DNA from: Nonomuraea helvata
GTDB taxonomy: Bacteria > Actinomycetota > Actinomycetes > Streptosporangiales > Streptosporangiaceae
Direction of reading: 5' to 3'
Length of the DNA stretch: 64,000 nucleotides
NCBI RefSeq assembly: GCF_039535785.1
Contig: NZ_BAAAXV010000001.1
Location: 3,314,894 to 3,378,893, forward strand
A program made the translations under genes and the position numbers. Below, in pieces: positions 11,301 through 19,830 of this stretch (position 1 is the first letter of the stretch; each line of letters opens with the position of its first letter). Under the pieces are notes generated by a model, which worked only from the letters and a program-made list of their open reading frames with translations, was not told the DNA's origin and searched no databases.

Positions 11301-13018
11301 TGGTCGAACACCAGCGTGCTGGGGAGTTCGACGCCGGTCCTGGCGCTGAGCCGATCCTTCAGCACGATCCCCGCCATGGACGTCAGGCCGAGCTCGGTGA
11401 ACGGCCGCCTGGGGTCGACTTCCCCGGAATCCAGCCCGAGCAGCGTCGTGAGCTCGGCCAGCACCAGCTGTTCCAGGGGACCCTCCGCGGCTGGCACTGG
11501 TCCGAGGTCGAGGGCCGTGATCTCGTGGCGCTTCGGCTTGCCGGTCGAGGTACGCGGCACGGCGTCGATCACGTGCACCGCGTCGGGCACCTTGGCCTCG
11601 GTCAACTCCGCCCGGCACGCGGCCAGCAGGGCCCCCGTGTCGAATCCCTCGGGGCCGGGGACGACGAACGCGACCGGCACCTCGCCGAACACCTCGTGCG
11701 GCACTCCGGCCACGACCGCGTCGGCGACCCCTGGACAGCCGAGCAGGACTCGCTCGACCTCCTCGGGATAGATGTTCTCCCCACCCCGGATGATCAACTC
11801 CTTGAACCGGCCGGTGAGCGCGAGATGCCCGTGCGCCACCCGCCGCCCCCTGTCGCCCGTGCGATACCACCCGTCCACGAAAGGCGACTCCTGGTCGCCG
11901 TGGTAGCCGAGCATGAGCCCGGGACCTCGAACCCAGACCTCGCCCTCGTCGCCGTACGGAACGTCTTCGGTGCTGTCCGGATCCACCAGCCGGATCTCCA
12001 CACCCGGCACCGGAGGCCCGCACGAGCCGGCGACCCGCGGCCCTTCCGGCCGGTTCACCGCGATCATGCCGCACGTCTCCGTGCTGCCATAGGCGTCGAG
12101 CAGCGGCGCGCCGAGCACCTCCTCCGCCTCCGCGCACAGCCGTGGGGCGAGGGGTGCTCCCGCCGTGACGCACAACCGCAGCCCGGACGGCCGCCGTCCG
12201 TCCCGCCGGACGGACTCCACGAGCCGGTGATAGACGGTCGGCACACCCGCCAGCATGGTCGGCTCGCGTTCGTACAAGGCATCGAGCAGGCTTTCCTCGC
12301 TGAGCACGTGGGCGCTCGCACCCGTCGCCACCACACCCAGCAGGCACAGCGAATACGAGAAAGAGTGGAACAACGGCAACGGCCACAGCAGCCGATCCCG
12401 CGCGGACAGCCCGAAGATCGGCGCATGACAGGCGGCCGCGGACCACAGCCCGGCACGTTGCGTCGACAACACGCCCTTGGCCCGGCCCGTGGTCCCCGAG
12501 GTGTAGTGCAACCACGCAGGATCGTCGAGAGCCAGTTCGTCCGCCGCCCGGCAGGGTGCTTCCCGTCCGGCCAGGTCCTCGTACCGCAGGCAGCCGTCCG
12601 GAACATCACCGCCATCCCCCACGAGGATGACGAGGGAAGGCGAGGCCGCCCGGCGCACCTGCGGCAGGCTGGAGACGTCGGTGAAAATCACCTGGGCTCC
12701 GCTGTCCCGCAAGGCGTAGGCCAGCTCGGCGTCGGAGGATCTCGGGTTCAGCGGCACACCCACCGCCGCCGCCCGGGTGATCGCGAGAGAACTCTCGAGG
12801 GCCTCCACCCTGTTGCCGAGGAGGATCGCCACCCGATCACCCGCAGCGACACCCAAGGATCTCAGCTGACCCGCCAGCCTCATCGTCCGAACGTCCAGGG
12901 ACGCGTAGTCGACCGCCCGGGACGCGTCCGAGAAGGCGATCCGCTCCCCCTGGGCGGCCGCATGCCGGGCCAGCAGCTCGGGCACCGTACGGATCATTTC
13001 ACTGTGCGCCAAGGTCAT
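5321..13018 (-). CDS. Single-module type I polyketide synthase with ligase loading domain and thioesterase
   Basis: This 2565-residue megasynthase has domains in this order. Acyl-adenylating ligase about 1-505 ([10 protein letters not shown] 173-182; [18 protein letters not shown] near 403-420). ACP1 515-585 (GLTSM, Ser547). KS 605-1030 (Cys779, His914, His954). AT 1135-1420 (GHSIG Ser1225; HAFH 1322-1325, the malonyl-CoA type). DH 1488-1760 ([11 protein letters not shown]is1521; Asp1685). KR 1925-2105 (LDD 2015-2017, the B-type hydroxyl signature; Tyr2072). ACP2 2195-2265 (Ser2228). TE 2340-2565 (GYSVGG Ser2419, Asp2446, GHHFHL His2540/2541). All active sites are present. A carboxylic acid would be adenylated, loaded on ACP1, extended with malonate, reduced, dehydrated and released. 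Whether it works once or iteratively is unknown. Start ATG 13018 fits the ligase N-terminus, but GAGAGG abuts it with no spacing, so ATG 12997 is an alternative. It is the last gene of the minus-strand operon. Confidence 0.95.
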   Translation of the reverse strand: MTLAHSEMIRTVPELLARHAAAQGERIAFSDASRAVDYASLDVRTMRLAGQLRSLGVAAGDRVAILLGNRVEALESSLAITRAAAVGVPLNPRSSDAELAYALRDSGAQVIFTDVSSLPQVRRAASPSLVILVGDGGDVPDGCLRYEDLAGREAPCRAADELALDDPAWLHYTSGTTGRAKGVLSTQRAGLWSAAACHAPIFGLSARDRLLWPLPLFHSFSYSLCLLGVVATGASAHVLSEESLLDALYEREPTMLAGVPTVYHRLVESVRRDGRRPSGLRLCVTAGAPLAPRLCAEAEEVLGAPLLDAYGSTETCGMIAVNRPEGPRVAGSCGPPVPGVEIRLVDPDSTEDVPYGDEGEVWVRGPGLMLGYHGDQESPFVDGWYRTGDRGRRVAHGHLALTGRFKELIIRGGENIYPEEVERVLLGCPGVADAVVAGVPHEVFGEVPVAFVVPGPEGFDTGALLAACRAELTEAKVPDAVHVIDAVPRTSTGKPKRHEITALDLGPVPAAEGPLEQLVLAELTTLLGLDSGEVDPRRPFTELGLTSMAGIVLKDRLSARTGVELPSTLVFDHPTPALVACHLRARLSGEAMPRGQVALERAPADDDPIAIVSMACRYPGGVASPEDLWRLVLDERDATSGFPEDRDWDLTELYDPDPDMPGKSLTLRGGFLDNPADFDPAFFGMSPKEALATDPQQRLLLETSWELFERAGIDPVSVRGSDTGVFVGVMYDDYGMRFVNDPHELEAHLALGSAGSLVSGRISYKLGLRGPSMTLDTACSSSLVALHLAARALRAGECSLAAAGGVTVMATPSTFTAFSRLRGLAPDGRCKSFAAAADGTGWSEGAGLLLLERLSDARRNGHPVLALLRGTAVNSDGPSNGLAAPSGPAQQEVIHEALSAAGLTVQDVDAVEAHGTGTMLGDPIEAQALIATYGSRRPEAPPLLLGSVKSNIGHTQAAAGAAGVIKMVEALRHGLLPRTLHVDAPTGHVDWSRKTVELLTEARAWPETGRPRRAGVSAFGISGTNAHVILEQAPEPEPVPQTSGTLTSVPQTSAPRKPPWLLSAADEAALRARARDLAALGEVDAVDAAYSLAVSGSTLPLRAVIAGGDRTALDALGRGEPHPDVLVNTAGPAPLALLFTGQGAQRPAMGARLRQAFPVFAAAFDEVCRHLDPHLPASLAHVMDHDAALLDRTDFTQAGLFAFEVAMFRLLESWGIRPDHLVGHSIGELAAAHVAGVFTLPDAARLVGARGRLMSALPAGGAMVAVQATETEVAAALTGAVGIASVNGPRSVVISGAESAVSAVAAGFAKRGRRTTRLRVGHAFHSPLMEPMLGEYGDVLRDITLNSPAIPMISTMTGLPVAEELRSPEYWVRQVRDPVRFAAAVRTAEERGARSYLEVGPDAVLTSLVRDGLAAEDPAVAATGRARADDVDVLFEAMAALHARGVPVNWRAVFAGTGARLIDLPTYPFQRRRYWVSRHSTDHRSALRHPMLTGAEPEPGTNRVLCRGRLSAGTHPWLAGHVVGGRALVPATVLVELAVRAGDEVDCDVLEDLAIVAPLELPAAGGVRIQVTLGEPDETRRRTVDIDSRPEHAGTHEAWTRHATGTLGATAAGKPDESAAWPPAHATPVHVEGSYDVLASAGLAYGPAFRGVRAVWRRDGDLFAEVRLPDAESAAGYVMHPALLDAALHTSLVAAPELADTRLPFTFSGVRLIASGATELRVHVRELGDGRIRLNLADGTGSPVARIETVTLRRPAGQHTPRRPAGNLYSVRWVQPDQSGEPAGSQDDVIVHVQGWSRGCDPVAAVHAATTETLEVLASWSAVGLAGGRRLVVVTRDATSPDPDLAAAAVWGLARVAQAEYPGHIVLVDVDDTPESAAALPVARASGEPVLAIRAGTILVPRLTEAGQEMAGTPGQEAAGTLDTRGTVLVTGGTGALGSVLARHLATRHSASHLLLASRSGEAADGVEALRAELADLGVSVRVAACDISDRAAVRGLVAAADPPLSAIVHAAGVLDDGVLDALTPQRMTKVLRPKVDAAWHLHELARDLGLSSFVLFSSAAGLLGNAGQANYAAANAFLDALAQHRAARGLPALSLVWGPWQHPCGMAGAVRNGPLAPVTDEQGLSLFDAALASSESVLAPLLLDRTWNGPVPALLHSLLRRARPTAGTTSQEEQPGTWRRRLAPLPPAERRTALVEAVRAEVATVLGHTGADEVRLDRSFAELGIDSLAGVMLRNRLSTLTGLRLPATVAFDHPGPEQLAGHLLDLLDDALPQRENNEVLPQPGPGPVKSLIAPLYRRMSQAGQEVEAMRMLVTASMALPTFPSGLRGAHALPPERLATGPGETALVCFPDFYPRVATGIYGRFADLFAGERDVYEIPYPGLSGGGVVPEDWNTLIDLHAEILQGHFGDRPVVLAGYSVGGCTAQAVATRLTEFGTPPAGIAMIDTYHVTDENEGDQWLLGMPAYRASQLGELFDELFDDTSLVAMGAYTRILRGWQPRPTGAPTLLLRAQDPLPYLREHRPVSSSWPPPIDIVDVPGHHFHLITDKAETTVSALRSWISALNQ

Positions 13019-13073
13019 CCTCTCGCCAGGTACGGAGCGAATTCGGCACGGCCCACCCGCGCTCGCACGGAAG

Positions 13074-13103
13074 GGGCCTCGGCGCATCCGTGCGCCGAGG
13101 CCC
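13074..13103 (-). terminator. Strong hairpin between the small secreted-protein gene and the PKS
   Basis: A perfect 13-bp stem (GGGCCTCGGCGCA, 13074-13086, with its complement at 13091-13103) closes a TCCG loop. It lies just after the minus-strand stop at 13120 and about 55 bases before the PKS start at 13018. It should act as an intrinsic terminator or attenuator, so the PKS may need readthrough or its own promoter at 13020-13070. There is no clear U-run, as is common in high-GC actinomycetes. Confidence 0.7.
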
Positions 13104-13119
13104 GTCTCTCTCAGAACCG

Positions 13120-13403
13120 CTAAACGAGGTCTGTCACGACGAGCCAGTTGTAGTGAATCAGCTTCTGCCGCGTCTCGGTCCACTGCTGTTCCTGAGTGTT
13201 CACCCAGTGAGATGCGGCCGCCACCGTTCCCACCGTCCCGTCGCGGACGGCGTGGTCAGTACCAATCCACCCCATGCGGCGGCGACACCCAGCCCGGCCA
13301 CCGCGATCATCATCCGCAGCTTGTGGACGACTCCCCCTGAACTCTCGAGACGGTGGGACGGCGAGAGCATCGCCGGCACACCGTGTCTCTGTGGCACGAC
13401 CAC
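13120..13403 (-). pseudogene. Small secreted or membrane-anchored protein, apparently frameshifted
   Basis: One frame (from about 13370) gives MMIAVAGLGVAAAWGGLVL, a signal peptide or single membrane anchor. A second frame continues at about 13240 with [18 protein letters not shown] and ends [13 protein letters not shown] at 13120. The two join sensibly near 13230-13250 if one frameshift is allowed. The terminator hairpin directly downstream supports a real transcription unit ending here. The product is not recognised. It sits inside the biosynthetic operon, between the four-helix-bundle gene and the PKS. It could be intact if the base call is wrong. Confidence 0.4.
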
Positions 13404-13747
13404 CCCAGTGTCGGCTCTTCAACTGTTCATGTCCCAGACCGTTCACTGTCCATTCCCCGCCCCCAGGGGTCTCGAAGACCCTGCGCCGCAGGTGCAGGCG
13501 ATGACCTGGGCCAGCGGCTCCAAGGCCTCGATGAGGCGGGCGGCGGGGATGCCGCCGGGCCCGGCGATGGAGCTGGACGATGCAGGCTGCCAGGCGCACT
13601 ATCTGATCCGTGAGCGGGATGGGAGTCCCCCTCCTCATGGACGAGGTCCTCCCCGGGGCCGGCATCCAGACCGGCCTCTGCATGCGGCGGGCGCTCGGCA
13701 GCAGCAGGACGGCGCCCAGCAGGTCGGCCTTGCGTTCCGTGCGAGGC
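13404..13747. other. Spacer between two operon genes, no gene recognised
   Basis: Frames here are open by GC bias only and show no motif or conserved-looking peptide on either strand. The large gap within an otherwise compact operon suggests a promoter for the downstream small gene and PKS, or decay of a former gene. I saw no strong palindrome. Confidence 0.3.
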
Positions 13748-14149
13748 CTACCGTTGCAGGTGGGCCAGGGCCCGGTTCAGGACGGGAATCACGGCCTGGG
13801 TGGCACCGGCGCAGCGGCGCGCGTCATCGCTTTCATCGGCGTGGGTCACGCAGAACTCATGACTCGCCTTGACCGCGATGACACAGGCGTTGAGCTGCGC
13901 GATGGCGAGCTCACGGTTCGACCCGAGCTGCCTTTTCAGCAGTCTCCTCGTCACCGCGAGGATCTCGGCGCTGTCCATGTCGCGGCATACCTCGAACAAG
14001 GACTCGGCGGGATACGGCGTCGTGAACACCACGGAAGCGCAGGCCAGCACCGCTTCCTCGCATTCCTGAAGCGATCTGCAGACCTCATCGAAAAACGCTG
14101 CAGGGGGTAGGACGTTCGTTTCGCCGGCGCGGTGGACGTACAGCGTCAT
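13748..14149 (-). CDS. Cysteine-containing four-helix-bundle protein (DUF326-like)
   Basis: The 133-residue protein starts at ATG 14149 behind AAAGGTAAG; the longer frame upstream lacks a site. It is all-helical with cysteines spaced along helices: CRSLQECEEAVLAC, FEVCRDM, LNACVIAVKASHEFC and ARRCAG. The helix order and spacing resemble the DUF326/Csp-type four-helix bundles, which bind copper through many helix cysteines. Several of the usual cysteines are replaced here, so metal binding may be reduced or changed. It lies 53 bases after the flavoprotein-like gene in the biosynthetic operon and could be a metal-binding or structural partner of one of the oxidative enzymes. The family link is moderate and the role unknown. 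Confidence 0.6.
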   Translation of the reverse strand: MTLYVHRAGETNVLPPAAFFDEVCRSLQECEEAVLACASVVFTTPYPAESLFEVCRDMDSAEILAVTRRLLKRQLGSNRELAIAQLNACVIAVKASHEFCVTHADESDDARRCAGATQAVIPVLNRALAHLQR

Positions 14150-14202
14150 CGCACTTACCTTTCGACTGCGGACGGGCTGAGACTCAGCTGTGCGTGCACC
14201 GG

Positions 14203-15942
14203 TCAGGGGTGCATTGACAATTCGGGAAGCGGGTCCGTCATGACAATTCCGTTGCGGAAGACGGGGCGTCGCCAATCGGAGGCGTCCAGCGGGAGAAGGG
14301 TGTGACGATGTCTCCGGGCCGCTTCAATGCGTGTGTCGTGTACGCCGGCGGGATATCCGCTTGCCGCGACGATGGCTTCGATGCGTTCGGCGCCGAAGTT
14401 GATGGGAACCGCGTCCGAGTACTCCGACGCGCTCACCTCAAGCCACGCGCTCGTGTCCTGGCGTATGCTCTCCGCCAGTTCCCGGATGGCGACTTCGGGG
14501 GTTTTGCCGAGGTTGCGCGCCTGCCAGTAGCGCAAGATCCGTGCGCTGTGCCCGATCATGCCCGTCATGGCGCCTCCGCTGGTCAGAAAGTGACCATTGC
14601 CGAACGAGTCGCCCGCCACGACGCCGTTTCTCGCGATCAGGGCGTCGTCCCCCATCCTCTCGATCAGGCTGAACAGCTTGGGACCGTAGGCCATTTGCAC
14701 GCGGCGGAGGGCCGACTGCTCGATGCCCAGCACCTCGGCCGCCTGCTGGATGTAGAACTCATAGAGCAGGTGCTGGTAAGCGCCGAAGTACTCGGCCGAC
14801 TGCGGATCGGTGCCGGCCGGTACCAGGCCCTCGACGATCGGGTCGAACGACTTGAAGTCCGGGACCTGGACCAGAACCCACCCGACCTCGGGATCGTTCT
14901 CGTGTCCGACCGCGATCTGCCGGACCCAGTATTCACGGCCGTCGGCGTCGAACTGGGAGGAGATCCTCCGGCGCAACCGCCCGTCGACGAGGATCTCCAG
15001 CAGTCCGGCTATGAAATCCGCCTGCGCGACGACTGGCCCTCGCCCATCCTGATGATCGACTGACACATCGTGCTGTTCGAAACCGAGTCTTCCCGCATCG
15101 GTGCTGTCGAAGCCTTCGGCGATGACGAACAACTCGGGCACACCGAGGTCGATGGGCTCGCTGCCCGGCATCGGTATCCGAACGAATCGACCCTTGAAGT
15201 CGAATTCCTGCAGCTCCATGATGCGAATCCGGTACCTGCCGTCCGGTTGCCGGACGAAACCCTCGCCCTCCGCGTCCATCACCCGGTGGTGGGTGAACAG
15301 CCTGACGCGCGGCGGGGTGAGCCCCGTGGCGAGGTCCATCTCGGCGATGGCTTCGATATAGCGGCGCAGCAGCCGAAGAATGGAGGCGGCTTCAGCCTGG
15401 AACGTAGAGGGGCCGTCCAGCACGTCTCGGAGATCGGACCGAATGGTCTCGGGTTCGGGAACACGGGGCACGGGCGGCGGATCGAGCACGGTCAGCACCC
15501 GGTGCGGTCGCCCGTCCCGCCACCGATCGTCGATGAACTCGACGTGTTCGATGGTGCCGACCAGGTGCAGGACACGGTCGTACTTGTCTATGACCTCGTC
15601 CGGCGTGACGTCGCCGGCGAGCGTGTTCGTGCTGTAGAAGCGTTCTGCGAGGCGGAAGACGGTCCCGTCCTTGTGGTGAGGCACGCCCGCTTCTCCGTAC
15701 CGGTCCATCATCATGCGATCGATGAGGCCCAGCTGGTGGAAGAGATCTACTCGGAGGTTCCAGTGAACGCCGAGGAAGGGATCTCCTCTCATATCGACGC
15801 CTACCGCACGCCGTCCCATGGCGATCGTCCAAAGCATCGCCATCATGTTCGTGCCGCCCAGACCGAGTGCCACGAAATCCGGGTCGGTGACTGGGGAGGC
15901 GGCCACATCGGCCTCATCCAGGTGATGCATGCGGTGTTTCAC
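14203..15942 (-). CDS. Rossmann-fold, probable FAD-dependent protein of unknown reaction
   Basis: This 579-residue protein opens, after a short His/Asp-rich tip, with DFVALGLGGTNMMAMLWTIA and then AVGVDMRG, a beta-alpha-beta dinucleotide fold with a G-x-G-G-T-N loop and an acidic residue at the end of beta 2. This suggests FAD binding, as in large flavin oxidoreductases. The middle is rich in Asp/Arg beta strands. Further motifs are GDDALIARNGVVAGDSFGNGHF near 455-475 (a second G-D-S-x-G-N flavin-type segment, like the G-D-A motif of flavoprotein hydroxylases) and MIGHSARILRYW. I do not recognise a characterised homologue. It sits between the antiporter and the four-helix-bundle gene and most likely oxidises an intermediate of the pathway. 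Confidence 0.6.
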   Translation of the reverse strand: MKHRMHHLDEADVAASPVTDPDFVALGLGGTNMMAMLWTIAMGRRAVGVDMRGDPFLGVHWNLRVDLFHQLGLIDRMMMDRYGEAGVPHHKDGTVFRLAERFYSTNTLAGDVTPDEVIDKYDRVLHLVGTIEHVEFIDDRWRDGRPHRVLTVLDPPPVPRVPEPETIRSDLRDVLDGPSTFQAEAASILRLLRRYIEAIAEMDLATGLTPPRVRLFTHHRVMDAEGEGFVRQPDGRYRIRIMELQEFDFKGRFVRIPMPGSEPIDLGVPELFVIAEGFDSTDAGRLGFEQHDVSVDHQDGRGPVVAQADFIAGLLEILVDGRLRRRISSQFDADGREYWVRQIAVGHENDPEVGWVLVQVPDFKSFDPIVEGLVPAGTDPQSAEYFGAYQHLLYEFYIQQAAEVLGIEQSALRRVQMAYGPKLFSLIERMGDDALIARNGVVAGDSFGNGHFLTSGGAMTGMIGHSARILRYWQARNLGKTPEVAIRELAESIRQDTSAWLEVSASEYSDAVPINFGAERIEAIVAASGYPAGVHDTRIEAARRHRHTLLPLDASDWRRPVFRNGIVMTDPLPELSMHP

Positions 15943-16001
15943 AGGTGGCTCTCTTTCTCAGACAGCAGAAACTGCTTCCCATCGGGGAGGAGCAAAATTC
16001 C

Positions 16002-17219
16002 CTATGAATTCCTGGCCGACCACACGTCGACCGGAGAGTTCGCAGGCATGAGTGTCTGCAGCGATGGTCCGGTCATCGCTGTCGTCAGCACAGCCATGAC
16101 CACCATGAGGGAATAGACCGCCGGACTGATCAGTCCGGCTTCACGTCCCACGCCGAGTACGACCAGTTCGGTCAGCCCACGCGTGTTCATGAGAATTCCG
16201 ATGGCCGCAGACTCTCTGGCGTCGAGGCCAGACACACGTGCGGCGCCGTACGCGGCGAAGAACTTGCCCGCCACCGCCAGCGCAACGACGACGAGGACAT
16301 CGACAAGGGTGAGTCTGTCCAACCGGGAAAGATCGACCTGCAGTCCGGCCACGAGGAAGAAGACCGGCAGCAGGAGTGCGGAGTTGACATCGGTGAGGCC
16401 GCGTACGCTCTGAAGGAACCGGTTACCGTCCACGCCCGTCCGCGCGAGTGCGGCGCCGAAGACAAACGCTCCGAAGATGTAGTGAAGCCCCATCCACTCG
16501 GTGGCCGCGCCGGCGAGGAGGAGCCCGCAGCAGACGACCGTGAGCACGCCGACGCCGCCCGCCTGGTTTCCCGCCCGCACCCTCGTCTTTCGGGCGATGA
16601 AGGGCACGACGGTAAAGGTGATCACGACGAAGGGCAAGAAGGCGACCAGCCGCCAGGGATCCTGCCCGGTGCCGCCCACGACGGCCAGAACGGTTGCCAG
16701 CAGCACCCACGCCAGGGCGTCGATGAGCGCGGCAGAGCTGATGGAGATGTTGCCCAGCCTGGTCGTCAGCCGGCCTTGATCGGAAAGGATGCGAGCCAGG
16801 ACCGGGAACGCCGTGATCGATAGCGCGACACCCATGAAAAGGACGAAACCGAGCGGTGGCGCCGACTCCGCGCGCCAGAGGTAGAGCGCCAGCACCGCGC
16901 CGAACCCGAACGGCAGGAGGACCGATGAAACGGTGATCAACCCGACCGTCCTGCGCCGGCCCCGCAACAGTGCCGGATCGATCTCCGTTCCGACAGTCAG
17001 CATGAAGATGGCGACGCCCACGGCGGCGAACGCGGTCAGCTGCTGCCTCGTATCGGCGGGAAACAGCCACTCCACGGCCGGAGCTCCCAAGAAGGTGGGA
17101 CCCAGCAGGATGCCTGCCGTGATCTCGCCCAGGACCACCGGCTGGCCCAGTCTGCGGGCGAGCATGCCCAGGACCCGCGCGAGCCCGAGCATGATCGCGA
17201 GATCGATGAAAAGCATCAC
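16002..17219 (-). CDS. Cation/proton antiporter (CPA2, KefB/NapA-like)
   Basis: The 405-residue polytopic membrane protein has about 11-12 hydrophobic segments. Features include GQPVVLGEITAGILLGP near residues 26-42 (the conserved CPA2 N-terminal motif), GVAIFMLTVGTEIDP, and LSITAFPVLARILSD in the ion-binding helices. There is no C-terminal TrkA-N domain, so it is the short antiporter form. GTG 17219 overlaps the decarboxylase stop by four bases (ATG 17216 is possible), so the two are co-translated. Inside a biosynthetic operon this may handle proton balance during decarboxylation or act as an exporter or resistance protein. Both are inference. Confidence 0.85.
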   Translation of the reverse strand: MMLFIDLAIMLGLARVLGMLARRLGQPVVLGEITAGILLGPTFLGAPAVEWLFPADTRQQLTAFAAVGVAIFMLTVGTEIDPALLRGRRRTVGLITVSSVLLPFGFGAVLALYLWRAESAPPLGFVLFMGVALSITAFPVLARILSDQGRLTTRLGNISISSAALIDALAWVLLATVLAVVGGTGQDPWRLVAFLPFVVITFTVVPFIARKTRVRAGNQAGGVGVLTVVCCGLLLAGAATEWMGLHYIFGAFVFGAALARTGVDGNRFLQSVRGLTDVNSALLLPVFFLVAGLQVDLSRLDRLTLVDVLVVVALAVAGKFFAAYGAARVSGLDARESAAIGILMNTRGLTELVVLGVGREAGLISPAVYSLMVVMAVLTTAMTGPSLQTLMPANSPVDVWSARNS

Positions 17220-18724
17220 GACGTGTCACCGCCGTCTTCGAGGCTCCCGGCCGAGGTGATCACGTCCAGCACCCAGTCGACGTCTTCCACCGTCATGAAG
17301 GGGTTGAGCAGGGTCAGCTTGAGCCACACGGACGGCTTCCGGGTGCGGAGCTCGGTACGTCCGACGACGGCTTTGCCCTCTGCCAGAATTCTGCGGCGGA
17401 GGGACACGTTCACCGCGTCGGACCTGGCCGGCACGTCCGCCCGCGGAACGTACCGGAAGACGACCGTCGACAACACCGGATCGCACGCGAGCGCCAGGTA
17501 CGGCGTTAGGGCGATGCGACGCGCGGCGTGTCGGGCGAGCATGTGACAGTGGTCCACCATCTCGCCCAAGCGCTCGGTGCCGACCGCCTGCAACGTGACG
17601 GCGATTTTGAAGGCGTCCGCCCGCCGGGTGGTGCGTAGTGACCTGTCGGTGTGGTTCAGATGACCAGCCCGCAGGTCGTCGGCGGCGTTCACGTACGGCG
17701 CCTCGAACGCCATGGGCGCGAACGCGTCCGCGCGGCGTGTGAGCAGCACCCCTGCTCCGATTGGCTGCCAGCCGAACTTGTGCAGGTCCAACGAGACGCT
17801 GTCGGCCCCATCAATGCCGGTCAGCAGCGACGCGAGCTTGCCGGAGAACAGCGCACCACCACCGTAAGCGGCATCAACATGCACCGCCGCGCCATGGGCA
17901 CGGGAGATGGTGATGATGTCCTCGACCGGGTCGATCGCGCCGAAATCGGTGGTCCCGGTGGTGGCCACCACACAGGCGGGCCACCGGCCCTCCCGCGTAC
18001 CGCCTTCCAGCGCTGCCCTCAGTGCGTCCGGGTCCATCTGATCTCGCGCGTTCGTCTCCACCGGGATCACGTTCTCGTCGGGGAAACCCAGCAGCCGCGC
18101 GCTGCGGCGGATCGAGAAATGGGCCGACCGCGAAGCATAGACCACCGACCGGCCGTGCGCGGGGCCTGGACCGCCGGGACGGTCACGGGCCAGGAAGAGT
18201 CCGACGAGGTTGGATTCCGTCCCACCGGACGTGACGACGCCGGCGGCGGCGTCGGGGTCGTATCCCACAAGCGTGCACATCGCCCGGACGACCTCTGACT
18301 CGATGATGATGCCGGCCGGTGACTGGTCCCACGATGTGAGATCGGCGTTCAGGATGGCGGCGGCCACGTCCGCGGCTGCCGAGATCGCCAGCGGAGGACT
18401 CAGCAGGTGCGCCGACCAGGCGGGATCGGCCAGGTCGACCGCACCGCGCGCGAGGATTTCAGTCAAGGACGCCAGAACACCGACGCCTCGACCTTCCCGC
18501 AGGAGCAACGGGCCCAGTGCGTCACGCACATCCCCGGCGAGCTCGACCGGCTCGCCTGCGGGAACCGGGCCGCCCCGCTGCTGTGCGCCGTCCGACAGCG
18601 CTTGGAGAACAGTTCCGATCAGAGTGTGGAGGTCGTCCGATCCGGGGCTGCTCAAAGGAAAGTCATGTGTCGTTCCCCGAGGTTCTGGCTCCGGCGTTCC
18701 CAGGCTGATCGCATTGGTGGTCAT
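17216..18724 (-). CDS. PLP-dependent group II decarboxylase
   Basis: The 502-residue enzyme has the fold-type-I decarboxylase signature: GVVTSGGTESNL (162-173), the PLP-stacking His of SAHFS (about 202), HVDAAYGGG with Asp284, and SLDLHKFGWQP with the Schiff-base Lys316. It falls among glutamate, diaminobutyrate, aspartate and aromatic-amino-acid decarboxylases; the substrate cannot be read directly. The next gene upstream encodes an arginine-hydroxylase-like enzyme, so a hydroxylated basic amino acid is an attractive substrate (inference). Start ATG 18724 follows CAGGAA at a good distance. The open frame runs further upstream but overlaps the hydroxylase gene and lacks homology. Confidence 0.85.
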   Translation of the reverse strand: MTTNAISLGTPEPEPRGTTHDFPLSSPGSDDLHTLIGTVLQALSDGAQQRGGPVPAGEPVELAGDVRDALGPLLLREGRGVGVLASLTEILARGAVDLADPAWSAHLLSPPLAISAAADVAAAILNADLTSWDQSPAGIIIESEVVRAMCTLVGYDPDAAAGVVTSGGTESNLVGLFLARDRPGGPGPAHGRSVVYASRSAHFSIRRSARLLGFPDENVIPVETNARDQMDPDALRAALEGGTREGRWPACVVATTGTTDFGAIDPVEDIITISRAHGAAVHVDAAYGGGALFSGKLASLLTGIDGADSVSLDLHKFGWQPIGAGVLLTRRADAFAPMAFEAPYVNAADDLRAGHLNHTDRSLRTTRRADAFKIAVTLQAVGTERLGEMVDHCHMLARHAARRIALTPYLALACDPVLSTVVFRYVPRADVPARSDAVNVSLRRRILAEGKAVVGRTELRTRKPSVWLKLTLLNPFMTVEDVDWVLDVITSAGSLEDGGDTS

Positions 18725-18752
18725 CAACGGGTTCCTGGTGGTCGACGGGCGC

Positions 18753-19787
18753 TCAGTAGACGACCCGGGCATCGGACGCGGTCCGCGCGTCACGCGACCG
18801 CCGCAGGTCCCGGCTGATGTTGAGTCGTTTGAGCCAGCGATCATTTCCGTCGAACGCGGCCGCGAAAGTCCTGCGACCGTGCACGGCACGGTAGTTGTCG
18901 ACGAAGAGCAGTTCACCGGGGTGCATGCTGTAGCCGACGATGGCCGTGTCGATCGCTTCGACGAACACACGCAGAGCAGACAACGCCTCAGGATCGTCGA
19001 TGTCCCAGTCCACGGCGTCGGAGTCCAGCCGGACGTAGGGCGATGAAAGGTCACCGAAGAGCACCGGCGTCTTCTCGGGATTCCGTAGGAGCCGCTCGAT
19101 GCGAGCGTAGCTGCGGCGCGCGACCGACGTCAGGCCGGGACCGCTAACCAGCGCGGGGTCAGCGTTCTCCGGCCGGTGCGACTCATCAGGCCGCAGGACG
19201 AACCTCGGCTGGGCGAGGATGTCCCGTACTTCGCCAGAGACCACGACGTCGTCGAGACACGCGTATGTCGTCTCGGTCGCCCCTGGGTTCCGAAGGCACA
19301 TCAACGCGACATAGTCAGCCCGGTAAGGATGGAAGGCGTCCTCCGTGTGCCACAGCAGCGTGGCGTCGCTGCTGGAGTTGATCTGGCGACTCTCATGGCC
19401 CCGGACGGGAACGACCTCGTGCATCAGCCTGCCACCTTGTTGACTGGCCCAGCCGAAGACGTCACCCAGTAGGCTCGCGCACAGTGTGAAGTAGAACTCC
19501 TCGCGAGCCGATGCGCGCCTTGTCTCCTCGGCGCCGGCCCAATGGCGCGGCGTCGCGCCGATCGCCGTGTCGTCGACCGGAAATCCGGTCACCAAACACA
19601 CGCCAGCGGGCTCACTCAGACGGAATTCGGCAAGCCCTCGCCGTACCGTAACCGGTAGCTCATGGGCGTGCACGTTTACGTTCCGCAGGAATTCCTCGTC
19701 CTCAACGGTCCGGTACCGCTCGGTCATCCGTGCCAGCAGCTCCTCGATGACGTCGACCTCGCGGCTGGATATGCGGATCTCATACAT
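18753..19787 (-). CDS. Fe(II)/2-oxoglutarate hydroxylase, VioC/OrfP-like (arginine beta-hydroxylase family)
   Basis: The 344-residue protein (ATG 19787; a GTG/ATG frame extends to 19817) is a clavaminate-synthase-like oxygenase. Iron ligands appear as WHTEDAFHP (His147, Glu149) and AVHGRRTF (His303), with the 2-oxoglutarate-binding Arg317 in RWLKRLNISRD, spaced 14 residues after the distal His as in VioC. The segment RLDSD places Asp255 and Asp257 where VioC uses an Asp pair to hold the guanidine of arginine, if a constant offset of 13 holds. This supports free L-arginine or a close relative as substrate. It is the first gene of the minus-strand operon, 28 bases before the decarboxylase. Confidence 0.85.
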   Translation of the reverse strand: MYEIRISSREVDVIEELLARMTERYRTVEDEEFLRNVNVHAHELPVTVRRGLAEFRLSEPAGVCLVTGFPVDDTAIGATPRHWAGAEETRRASAREEFYFTLCASLLGDVFGWASQQGGRLMHEVVPVRGHESRQINSSSDATLLWHTEDAFHPYRADYVALMCLRNPGATETTYACLDDVVVSGEVRDILAQPRFVLRPDESHRPENADPALVSGPGLTSVARRSYARIERLLRNPEKTPVLFGDLSSPYVRLDSDAVDWDIDDPEALSALRVFVEAIDTAIVGYSMHPGELLFVDNYRAVHGRRTFAAAFDGNDRWLKRLNISRDLRRSRDARTASDARVVY

Positions 19788-19830
19788 GCGCCCACCGTCC
19801 GAGGTCCGCGCCGGCATCCTGGTATGTCAT
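19780..19830 (-). CDS. Possible 16-residue leader ORF ahead of the hydroxylase gene
   Basis: ATG 19830 sits behind a strong GGAAGGG site and encodes 16 residues (MTYQDAGADLGRWAHV). It stops in a TGA that begins five bases downstream of the hydroxylase ATG at 19787, so the two frames overlap. The hydroxylase start itself has no good ribosome site. This fits translational coupling by a leader peptide. Alternatively, the site serves a longer hydroxylase start at 19817. Confidence 0.35.
   Translation of the reverse strand: MTYQDAGADLGRWAHV

Noticed and set aside
17216..19054. Extended 612-codon version of the decarboxylase
   Set aside because: The extra 110 codons overlap the hydroxylase gene, look like its shadow, and have no ribosome site. 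ATG 18724 has one.
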